From NCBI GenBank assembly GCA_022432975.1, contig CM039514.1, positions 11,222,668-11,286,667 of the forward strand: a DNA stretch of 64,000 bases, in the 5' to 3' direction. This DNA is from Begonia masoniana. Lineage: Eukaryota > Streptophyta > Magnoliopsida > Cucurbitales > Begoniaceae. The number at the start of each line of letters is the position of its first letter. Positions within the stretch are counted from its first letter, which is position 1. Positions 55,347-64,000 of the stretch are shown here, piece after piece. The notes under the pieces were generated by a model that did no database searches, was not told where the DNA came from, and worked only from the letters and a program-made list of their open reading frames with translations. The position numbers and the translations under genes are program-made.

Positions 55347-57023
55347 TGATCATCGACGGAGGCAGTTGTGCAAATGTCGCCTCGAAAGAATTGGTTACCA
55401 AGCTAGGGTTAGAGACCACTGCTCACCCCCGTCCATATAAGCTTAGATGGTTAGATGACCGTGATGACGTCAAAGTGACCAAACAAGTCAAAATCGAATT
55501 TGCCCTTGGAAAATATAAGGACATGGTCCTTTGCGATGTTGTACCTATGAGTGCAAGTCATTCGCTACTCGGTAGGCCTTGGCAGTTTGACCGAAGAGTG
55601 AACCATGATGGATACACGAACTATTATTCTCTTAAGTTTGAAGGCAAAACCTTTAGATTTGCACCCATGACCCCGGCCCAAATATCCAAAGATGAGACCG
55701 CACGAAGAGAAGCTAAGACTAAGGCTAGCTTGTATATGACTAAAAACGAGATCGAAGCATCTGTGCTTAGAGGAGACCCCATGATTTTGATACTCTTTCG
55801 TGACAGAGTTATGGAGTTAGGAGAAATACCTACACCCGTTAAGAACTTACTCCACCAATTCCAAGACGTCTTCCCAGAGGAGCTACCCAAAGGTTTACCA
55901 CCCTTGCGCGGTATTGAACATCAAATCGATCTCCAGCCTGGCGCGGTTTTACCCAACCGACCCGCCTATCGGATGAACCCCGAAGAGACTAAAAAGTTGC
56001 AAGAACAAGTACAAGAACTATTGGATAAGGGGTATATAAGAGAGTCCATGAGTCCCTGTGCCGTACCATCTTTATTGGTACCCAAGAAAGACGGCACTAT
56101 GAGAATGTGTGTTGATAGCCGAGCCGTGAATCAGATCACAGTGAAGTATAGGTTTCCCATACCTAGGCTCGAAGACATGATAGACGAGCTCAGCGGAGCT
56201 GCCATCTTTTCCAAGATCGATCTCAAAAGTGGCTATCATCAAATAAGAATGAAGGAAGGTGACGAATGGAAGACAGCCTTCAAGACTAAATACGGCCTAT
56301 TCGAATGGATGGTAATGCCCTTCGGATTATCCAACGCGCCAAGTACATTCATGAGGCTCATGCACCATGTGCTTAAATAGTTTTTGGGAAAGTTCATCGT
56401 TGTTTACTTCGACGACATTTTGGTGTATAGCACGGACCTTCCACAACACCTTAGCCACCTTAGTACCCTGTTTCAAACCCTTAGAAAAGCCAAGTTATTT
56501 GGAAACTTGAGCAAGTGTTCATTTGGACAAGACAAGGTGTACTTCCTAGGGTTTATCATATCGAAGGATGGCATGGAAGCTGATGAGGACAAAATTAAAG
56601 CTATCAAGGATTGGCCTACACCAAGTTCGGTCACCGAAGTTCGTAGTTTCCATGGCCTAGCTTCCTTTTATCGGAGATTCATACAAAACTTCAGCTCGAT
56701 AGTCTCACCACTCACGGATTGCACCAAGAAAGTGAAGGAGTTTACTTGGACTCCGAATTGTCAAAAGAGTTTCGAGCTGATCAAGGAAAAGCTGTGTCAT
56801 TCGCCTGTACTTGCACTTCCCAATTTCAGCAAAGTATTTGAGGTAAAAAGTGACGCCTCTGGAATTGGAATTGGTGCAGTACTTATGCAAGAAGGGAAAC
56901 CCGTTGCATATTTTAGCGAAAAACTGAAAGGAGCTACCCTCAATTATTCAACCTATGATAAGGAGTTTTATGCGGTTATTAGAGCATTGGAGCATTGGCA
57001 ACATTACCTTCTACCTCGAGAAT
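55345..57023 (+). pseudogene. Captured Ty3 pol fragment (protease, RT, RNase H)
   Basis: One long frame with a single TAG (56378-56380). Protease-like LIIDGGSCANVAS and LLGRPWQFDRRVNHDG, then RT with MCVDSRAVNQIT, FSKIDLKSGYHQIRM and YFDDILVYS, then RNase [20 protein letters not shown] and [18 protein letters not shown]. It stops mid-RNase H at about 57023 where transposase sequence begins. No LTR, gag or integrase is present. It belongs to a different chromovirus-like lineage from elements A and B (CRM/Reina-like by its RPWQFDR block, low certainty). It has been inserted or captured between transposase pieces of the Mutator-like element. Confidence 0.85.
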
Positions 57024-57545
57024 CTTGTTTCAGATCGACAGAAGGTATGATGCATTTCTATATATTATTTCAAATTTTGTGGCATTGTGGGTGTAATATT
57101 GTTTTATTGACACTATTTTTCGTGCAATATCAGGGGTGACAGAGAGCTGGTCGAGAACAATTCAAACATGCTGAACACTGCTTCTGCCTCCGGCATATGT
57201 ATGGGAATTTCAAAAAATCATTTTGCCTCCGGTAATACAGATGTGGATCGTTGAAGTCGATGGCGCCTGGGTGCTCAATTCAAATTTTGTGGCATTGTGG
57301 GTGTAATATTGTTTTATTGACGCTGTTGTTCGTGCAAAATGTCAGGGGTTACAGAGAGTTGGTCGAGAACAATTCGAACATGTTGTATACCACTTCTGCC
57401 TCCGGCATATGTATGCGAATTTCAAAAACCATTTTGCCTCACGCATGTGATTTAATATCAAGAAATCAGGGTCAAAAGGCTTCCCGTTGCACAGCTTCTC
57501 CATGACATAGAGGTCCTTGCAGGTCACGTGATTTCGATGGTTCTC
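57024..57545 (+). pseudogene. Duplicated transposase and Transposase_32 scraps
   Basis: 57024-57215 and 57275-57440 are two plus-strand copies of the MURA intron/exon junction region (the 54170-54360 segment inverted). 57437-57545 is a ~110-bp copy of 58740-58855 (Transposase_32-like, minus strand). No coding capacity. Confidence 0.75.
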
Positions 57546-57548
57546 TCA

Positions 57549-58329
57549 CGCTTTTTGAAATTTGATGTATGCCAGAGGCAGAAACGGTGTTCAGGATGTT
57601 TGAATTGTTCTCGACCAGCTCTTTGTCAGCCTTGATATTTGCATGAAAAACAGTGTCAATAAAACAATATTACACCCACAACGCCGCAAAATTTGAAATA
57701 ACATATAGAAATGCATCATACCTTCTGTCGATCTGAAACAAGTGTCCAACTGCGGTTCAAATCAGTGTTGAGGTCTTGCTTTAATATTTGCAAAAACTAT
57801 GTCCATGAGTCTGCACACTCAGATTCAACGTTGGCAACAGCAATGGGGTAGATTCCATCATTTGCATCAGTACTGACAACTGTGAGAAGTTGACCGGCAT
57901 ACTACCCCTTTAGATGACAGGCATCCTAGAAGATAACGAGTCTCCCGCACTCCAGCAACCCAACCTTGCAAGCAGCCATGCACATATAGAATATTTGGAA
58001 TCCCAATGAATTAGGGGCCACTAGGTTTCCATAAATTTTTACTGTGCTACTCGGATTTGATCTGAATATTTTGGCTGCGTACGACCACAGTTGCTCGTAC
58101 TGTTCATCGCACTTCCCTTCGTTGAGGGTTCGAGCTATGCTTCTTGCTCTTGTGGCAAGACTGGGTGAAATGTCGACGGTGAAGTCCTTCCTCACCGTCT
58201 CGACAATAGATGAGATGTCCCATGTAGGGTGACTTTTGAACATGTCCAGGTAATGTTTCGCCATCCATTTTACTGAAGCGTGTCGATCACTCATTTTGCA
58301 TCAACGGAGCATGCAATCGCCACCCGCAT
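57549..58329 (-). pseudogene. Second MURA transposase copy, partial
   Basis: Minus-strand reading from 58294: SDRHASVKWMAKHYLDMFKSHP, FTVDISPSLATRAR and the MULE catalytic start (YMCMAACKVGLLECGR), followed by degraded catalytic sequence and the same intron region (57549-57745) as copy 1. It is truncated after the intron. Confidence 0.78.
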
Positions 58330-59270
58330 TCATCTCCACACTTTAAGTTCCTCTAAAGAACCATATTTTCTACCTTTATGAAATCCTATTGAGATTTGTT
58401 CTCTTACCGGTCTGTTTTCTGCGTCCTTGGCATCTGAGTCGACCGGTGTTCGAAACTCATCGTCTAGCGTTTTGGAGGTCGAATAGACGAATATTTCTTC
58501 ATTTGCATCTTCATCATCGAATGCTCGTACATAACCAATTATGGTGGATGCCCCCTGATTTCTCTTCAGCACCCAGGAACCATCGACGATCCCCATCCGT
58601 ATCAATTGGGTCATGTCAAATACGTCGGTGGATCTACGGAGGATTATCTGCTCTCCAAGCAGTAGGCGAATCCCAGTTCGCAAGATTAGCTTCAGAATCA
58701 GTGCCCTATATGAGAGATTCGTCCTGGGTGCCTGCTCGACCTCACGCATGTGATTTAATATCAAGAAACCAGGGTCAAAAGGCTTCCCGTTGCACAGCTT
58801 CTCCATGACATAGAGGTCCATGCAGGTCACGTGATTTCGATGGCCCTCTCGTTGCAGAAGGGTTTGGGCGAGCATGTTTCCGAGAACTCAACCTCTAACA
58901 TTCAACTCGTTTGCTCTTGGCTTCACGAATGCCCCAATGTTGGGATTGTAATGAATTTGCCGTAGGAACTCTACTTCCTCGGGCAATGTAAAAAAAGGAC
59001 AGTCTTGGGAAGCATGGTAATATCGCTCTGCCCCTTCTATGTCAAACCCCCATGACTTCATTCACTTGCTCTGCCCGTATCATAAATTCAAGCCCAATAA
59101 TGTACGTCCTCAAACCAGTTAAAACTTCATCTGCCCCGGACGCTCTCAGGTTATCGTAGAACAAGCGAACTATTCTCTCGCACATATCGCCTGTCAATGC
59201 ATTGATCACGTTTAGGCCAATGTTCTTAAATATCTCTTTGATGCCCAATGACTCCCAACCTCTAAAGTCT
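58330..59270 (-). pseudogene. Transposase_32-like protein 4 fused to a transposase N terminus
   Basis: From 59248: MGIKEIFKNIGLNVINALTGD, RIVRLFYDNLRA and IRAEQVNEVMG, then a shift. The frame 58875-58330 reads LLQREGHRNHVTCMDLYVMEKL, GILDV-type LIRMGIVDGSWVLKRNQGAST, and passes without a stop into YVRAFDDEDANEEIFVYSTSKTLDDEF, which is the N terminus of the MURA transposase. The coiled-coil tail found in the other copies is missing. It is therefore a deletion fusion of the two element genes. Confidence 0.72.
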
Positions 59271-59860
59271 AATTCTTAAGAAAGACTGTACTAGACAATC
59301 TCCTTACACATAATTACCTTTCCAAGTAAGTTCCCAAGAAAGGCTGGAGGGGTCACAAACGCTCTCATTTAAAACCCAGTCTCCTAGACAAAACTCACTT
59401 ACACAGTACAATTACACCACTTAATTCGCAGTAGGATTAACAATAACAGATACAATCCAATTATTTACGGTATAATAGATAAATATCTAGTAAATGATAA
59501 AATAGAAAAAACCATCGTACCTACCAGGTAAACGCAGAGAAATATCACCGGAGTAGGAAAATAGTCGTTGGTAATCGAGAAAAATGTATTCGAAATATTT
59601 AAATAAATAAACATAAATTAAAATATTCATACTTTCAGAATTTTGATAGAAACTTTTAAAATAAAAATACAATGAATAAACAATACGTCATAAAATATTT
59701 AATCTTGGTTTAATACTTTGTATATGTATTTTTTTTAAATGTCAAAAGCAAATGATAAAAAAAAAACCTTCGTATCTGGTAGCTGAACGCAAAGAAATAT
59801 CGTCGAAATAAGAAACGAGTGAGAGAATTGATGAATTGAAGGTGTGATTTTTCAAAGCCG
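59271..59860. other. Right-arm leader with inserted sequence
   Basis: Two diverged copies of the leader and splice-donor block (about 59510-59570 and 59765-59830, TACCAGGTAAACGCA / TATCTGGTAGCTGAACGCA) are separated by AT-rich sequence. About 59280-59480 has no partner in the left arm. No gene. Confidence 0.55.
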
Positions 59861-59879
59861 ATTTCGCAGCTTTAAATAT

Positions 59880-60215
59880 AGGAGTTGAGTACGGTCGGCC
59901 AGGTGGATCGGCTGGACCGGCCGTACTCGCCCCACTAGAGGACGGAACCTATGACTCTTGTCACGGGTCTTAACAGGGGAAGGATGGCCCGTGACTTTTG
60001 TCACTGGTTGGACTAGCCGTACTCCCCCTAAATGACAAAATCGGTGACAAAAGTCACGGGTTTTGCCCATAGGAGGACGGCTGGTCCAAGGACTAGTCGT
60101 CCTCTGCAACTGAGTACGGCCCTGGACCGGCCGTACTCGGTCTCCCTATTTTGCAAAAAAATTACAAACTAAGAATAGTACGGCCGGTCCAGCTGGACCA
60201 GCTGTACTCGGGAGC
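59880..60215. repeat. Palindrome cluster P3b
   Basis: The same palindrome types as P3a in the right arm: GGACCGGCCGTACTC, GTCACGGGT and GGCTGGTCC/GGACTAGTC words, for example 59905-59935, 60030-60065 and 60110-60140. Confidence 0.82.
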
Positions 60216-60469
60216 GCCAGACAGCCTGCTCACCCCTCTGCGAGATTTAAATTGCTTATTTACGAAATGTTAAGGTTTTTCCGATAAATAGTAAAATTTG
60301 AGGTTTTTTTAGAAAAAACCGATGCTTCGAGTTTTTTTTTTTAAAAACCCTTGTTTCTAGGGTTTTTTTTTTAAGGCATAAGTGCATAAAAAAAAGGCTA
60401 AAGTATAAAAAATAAATTTGTAAAAAAGTTTAAACTTTCGAAAGTGCAAAAAAAAAAACTTGGCGATTA

Positions 60470-60610
60470 AACACTGACCCCCGCGTTGAGTGCAGCGCTG
60501 AACCGCATGCCTTGCACGGTTAGCAGAAATGTTAAATACTAGAGTGTTGTTAATCACCTCATTTGAGGCGGTTAACCGTGTTTAGAACCGGAGGGGGGGG
60601 GGGGGGGGGT
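60470..60610. repeat. Palindrome cluster P4a and G17 tract
   Basis: Contains ACTGACCCCCGCGTTGAGTG, GAACCGCATG, GAGGCGGTTAACCGTG and a 17-G homopolymer (60593-60609). The same phrases recur in P4b. Confidence 0.8.
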
Positions 60611-61122
60611 GCAGACCCTCACACGGTCCCCCACCTTCACCATTTTAAAATCCCTATGTAGCTTTAGTCGGGCAAAACTTTCTGCGTAGCGCCTTTTCTC
60701 TCGTCGAAATCCACTTCCTTGCCGTCGAAATCATCGATTTCAATCGTTTGCAACTGTAATCTTCCAAACTCGAGGGGTTTGCGAGTTGAAATCCCAAATC
60801 CGATGCCCAAAATTCGAGCCCCTTCAAATTGTTAGAAATCTGATCAGAAATCGTCAAAACCGACCCCAAAGTCATCAAAATCATCACGAAATTGTCACAG
60901 CCGACTCATTTTTGCAGGGATTTTGCAAAAATTCGAGGTTGCATTTGAGAAAATCTCACAAATTCGAGCCTAAACCCAAAAAAATCCAAAAACCCTTCTT
61001 GAAAATTGCCCAAATTGACCTGAAAATGTCCCCTCAAACTTTTTTCGGTCGAAAGGTTGTGTGGACGACAAACCGGGAGGAGAAGCCACAGCTGTCGCTG
61101 ATGGAATTTTGAAATCGGGCGT

Positions 61123-61850
61123 GTGCGGAGCAATTCAAGTAGGATGTGTCAAACTGCTCGATTATTTATGGAAAGACTGCCAACTTTAGCAGTTGGGAGT
61201 CATTGGAGATCAAGTAGATGTTTGACAACATCTCATTGCAGGGGGTGTACGACATGTAAGGAGATAACTATGATAGAGTTCGCCTATTTTATACGAACTT
61301 GGTTAGTACATGGAGGACGAGGTGCGTTGAGTCGTACCTATTCGGTAAGGATATTCTCGTCTCTGCAAGCGTTATCAACGAATTAATCGGATTTGATGAT
61401 GTAGACGTGGAAAAATATTATCACTCTTCCCGAGAGTGTAATTTTTACCCGAACAACAGAGGGAATGAAGTTCATAAAGCAAATCCGTTGCAATTCAAAC
61501 ATTGCAGGCATCGTGAAGCCAAGATCAAAATCCTTGACCGTCAAGGCTCGGGTTGTTCACAACCTGATCAGCCACACCCTGTTGCCAAGGGATGGACACA
61601 GAGATCTTGTTAGTGGGATGGATCTCTATATTATGCAGAAGCTGTACAGCGCGACGTTCGACTCATGATTCATGATTGTAAGTCACATGCACGAGGTTGG
61701 GGGAACAAAAACAAGAGTCTACCATTCGGTTCATTGATTTGGCAGATCGTAGAGCGATCTCAACTTCATATGCCTAGAGGAGAGCATATCAGATCACACA
61801 AATCTGGCGATGTATTTACGGCGTTTATCCAGTATTTGACGTGTGTAAGG
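61123..61850 (+). pseudogene. Transposase_32-like protein 5, broken
   Basis: Reading with shifts: SSWESLEIK, then a TAG, MFDNISLQGVYDM, LFYTNLVS, YLFGKDILVSASVINELIGFDDVDVEKYYHSSREC, and RDGHRDLVSGMDLYIMQKLY. Then ICRSLIWQIVERSQLHMPRGEHI-like sequence, ending near the P4b palindromes. At least four lesions. Confidence 0.7.
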
Positions 61851-62115
61851 CATGCGGTTAATCGCTGCACCCAACGCGGGGGTCAGCAGTTCACCGCCAA
61901 ACTTTTTTGCTTGTTAACCACTGACCCCCCGCGCTGAGTGCAGCAGTTAACCGCTTCAAATGCGGCAGTTAACAACATAATATAGGGGGTTATGCGGTTA
62001 ACCGCCTTATTTGAGGCGGTTAACCGCGTTTAGAACAACACGGGGGGTGCAGACCCTTACACGTCCCCCGCGTAATGCAGTTACCCGCCTGCTTTGAGGC
62101 GATCGACCGCCTATC
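61850..62115. repeat. Palindrome cluster P4b (GCGGTTAACCGC)
   Basis: Perfect GCGGTTAACCGC at 61994-62005 and 62016-62027, plus many half-sites (GCGGTTAA, CAGTTAACCGC) and CTGACCCCCCGCG phrases shared with P4a. Confidence 0.85.
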
Positions 62116-62470
62116 ACGTGAAGTCTCTGAAATATTCGGATCACGGAGTATACTATGGGTGAATATTTTTTCAAAAGAGGGCCAGAATGGTTGACCGTTA
62201 TATGAATGCGTTCGACCGTTTTAGCGCTTATTTATGCACGCCCCCTCCTTCTCTTGTTTCTCACCTCCACCACTTTCATATGCCTCATCTCGACAAGATA
62301 GTTATCTATCCCGTCAAACCTTTGCCCCCACATACTAGCTTTGTGGTGGTACAATGGCGGTGCGGTGATGGTGGCAGTAGCGTTCTCGGTGGAAGTGGCG
62401 TCCTCCATCAGAACATCTCAAGATGTAGAGGCTCTAGGATCTCTCTTGGGCATCCAAGACCCGTCGACTT
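62116..62470. other. Loop of the inverted-arm element
   Basis: No recognisable gene. The 102-codon frame at 62187-62492 runs into the right arm and has no known domain. Confidence 0.5.
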
Positions 62471-63093
62471 CGACCAGGCCCGAGTAAGATGAATCCTGTC
62501 AAATACATCGCCAGATTTGTGCAATCTGATATGCTCTCCTCTGGGCACATGAAGCTGAGATCGCTCTACGATCTTCTAAATCAATGAACTGAACGGCAAA
62601 CTCTCGTGCATGTGACTTACAATCATGAATCCTGGGTCAAACATTGCGCCATTGTATAGCTTCTGCATATAAAGATTCATCTTGTTTACAAGATCTCTAT
62701 GTCCATCCCTTGGAAACATGGTGTGGCTGATCAGGTTCTGAACAACCTGAGTCTTGACGTTCAAGAACTTCGATCTTGACTTTCACGAAGCCTACAATGT
62801 TTGAATTGCAATGATTTTGCCTCTTATGAACTCCATTCCCTCTGTTGTCCGGGAAAAATCACACTCTCGGGAAGAGTGATAATATTTCTCCGCGTCTTCT
62901 TCGTCAAATCCGATTAATTCGTTGATACTGCTTGCAGAGACGACAATATCTATACCGAATATATACAACTCCACACACCCCGTCCTCCCTGTACTAACCA
63001 AGTTCGCATAAAATAGGCAAACCACTCTATCACAGCTATCTCTTTGCATGTCGTACACCCTCTGCAAGGAGATGTTGTCAAACATCTACTTGA
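62471..63093 (-). pseudogene. Transposase_32-like protein 5, inverted copy, broken
   Basis: Minus-strand frame 63085-62792 reads MFDNISLQRVYDM, RVVCLFYANLVS, DIVVSASSINELIGFDEEDAEKYYHSSREC. After shifts, 62764-62576 reads VVQNLISHTMFPRDGHRDLVNKMNLYMQKLY and FDPGFMIVSHM. It lacks the coiled-coil tail. Confidence 0.72.
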
Positions 63094-63095
63094 TC

Positions 63096-64000
63096 TTTGT
63101 TAGTAAAAATATCGATCCTACGAGGATATTCTTAATTAAGTTAATTGCTATAAAATTTTTATAAAAATATTAAAATGATAAATGAAAATAATTAGAAATA
63201 AAATCCGAATGACGATGCAACAAAAGAAAGCAGGATAAGCGAGATAAAATCAATAAATGGAAGCCTTGGCTAAGATCGATTTCTTCATTACGATTGTTTT
63301 ACTACTGATGCTCTGATAATACTCTGCAGCATTGTCTTTGAAAAGCAAGAATCAAATATTTATAGGTTTCGTTCGAATTGCCTATGTAAATTCAATTTAG
63401 AATTTCTCTCGACTTTGAAAGAAGGTAACTAACATTGAATTTCCTAATTGCGCTATTCTTATTGTCATTCAAATCAATGCTAACTATGTTGTAATAATTT
63501 AATTCGATTAATTATTCGTGCATCTTAGAATTTATATTTATTTTTCGATACAATATAAACATGGATCATCAACCTATCTATTGATATGATCTGAATTAAG
63601 CAAGGAATATCACAAATAATTGTTCAATAAACAATCGCATAAACAAATCAAGATCGTAGGAAAATTCATAATGAATACTATCGTCCTAACCAAGTAAAAG
63701 ATAAAAAAGATGTCGTCGGTCCTCTTCTGCAGATCCCGAGCTCTTTTCCTTCTCTGGTTCTCTTTTTCTTAAGTATTCTTTCTGTTCCAATTCTCTCTCC
63801 AATCCCTGGAATCATGCATGTTTTGATTCTCTCTCCAATCCCTGGAATCATGCATTCTCTTTCTTCCTTTTTGGGATTTGGTTCTTCTTTTCGTTTAAAT
63901 TGTCGTCCACTTCTGCTCTGTCGTCCATTTCTCCCAGTCGTCCACTTCTTCTCTATCGTCCATTTCTCCCAGTCGTCCACTCTCTCTATCGTCCATTTCT
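63096..64000. other. Terminal intergenic sequence with tandem repeats
   Basis: AT-rich to 63660. There is then a ~46-bp tandem at about 63785-63858 (CTCTCTCCAATCCCTGGAATC twice) and a ~33-bp tandem at about 63900-64000 (TCGTCCATTTCTCCCAG with variants, about three copies) running off the window. The 100-codon minus-strand frame over these is a repeat artefact. Confidence 0.7.

Larger units (their letters stand above)
50870..60370. mobile_element. Rearranged Mutator-like element with long inverted arms
   Basis: Left arm from about 50875 (AAACCCTAAAGTAAGGGTT) and right arm ending about 60370 are inverted, diverged copies: GCAATTTxAAxCTCGCAGxGGGGTGA in both, then P3 palindromes, then a leader with TTACCAGGTACGAAGG. 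The match runs on into a Transposase_32-like gene in each arm. Inside are a MURA-type transposase on the minus strand, captured Ty3 pol, and rearranged second copies. Neither exact ends nor a 9-bp target duplication could be fixed. All genes are broken. Confidence 0.72.
60371..63095. mobile_element. Second inverted-arm element with Transposase_32-like genes
   Basis: Left arm about 61190-61820 (plus strand) and right arm about 62500-63095 (minus strand) are inverted copies, about 680 bp apart. The leader with GCGGTTAACCGC sites lies left at 60470-60610. The right arm breaks off at 63095 exactly in the ATCAAGTAGATGTTTGAC part, so its leader is lost or replaced. No transposase is seen inside. 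Confidence 0.6.

Noticed and set aside
63678..63980. 100-codon minus-strand frame with Trp/Lys/Arg repeats
   Set aside because: Translation of two short tandem repeats.

Overview
This is a plant nuclear window, almost certainly from a eudicot. It has intron-rich plant genes (sirohydrochlorin ferrochelatase, a GT14-type glycosyltransferase, a P-class PPR protein, an oleosin) set in a much larger mass of plant transposable elements: Tekay/Del-type Ty3 chromovirus retrotransposons, Ty1/copia remnants, hAT, Mutator-like elements and MITEs. The sequence does not identify the species; an asterid is only a guess.

Region 1-2916 holds a five-exon minus-strand SIRB gene (741-2117) and its 5' flank. 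Region 2917-32430 is a four-deep nest of transposons that can be resolved from target-site duplications. A ~0.5 kb Mutator-type MITE (9-bp TSD TAAAATAAA) was hit by Ty3 element A (3092-32104, 5-bp TSD CATTT). The 5' LTR of A was then hit by Ty3 element B (3774-12785, opposite strand, TSD CTTAA) and by an 8.4-kb hAT element C (13989-22382, 8-bp TSD ATCCATAT). Element C carries a nearly intact BED/hATC transposase and two further genes of the 'putative plant transposon protein' (Transposase_32-like) type. The pol region of A contains a ~1.29-kb tandem duplication that looks like an assembly artefact.

Region 32431-41900 is genic: an 11-exon plus-strand GT14-like glycosyltransferase gene (35157-39056) with two GC-AG introns, and a convergent single-exon PPR gene (39774-41684, minus). 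Region 42100-47700 is a repeat cluster: a palindromic MITE, an LTR-like piece, and a copia pol fragment split by a ~2-kb fold-back element full of GC-rich palindromes and AT-rich minisatellites. An intact oleosin gene follows (48049-48528, minus) with seed-type promoter motifs.

Region 50870-60370 is a rearranged Mutator-like element with long terminal inverted repeats. It holds a broken MURA-type transposase, captured Ty3 pol, and broken Transposase_32-like genes in both arms. Region 60370-63100 is another inverted pair of broken Transposase_32-like genes.

The pattern I find most interesting is that five Transposase_32-like loci, in at least two DNA-transposon superfamilies, each sit beside clusters of short palindromes. 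The palindrome sequence differs from element to element. This would fit an accessory DNA-binding protein with its own cognate sites that has moved between element types.
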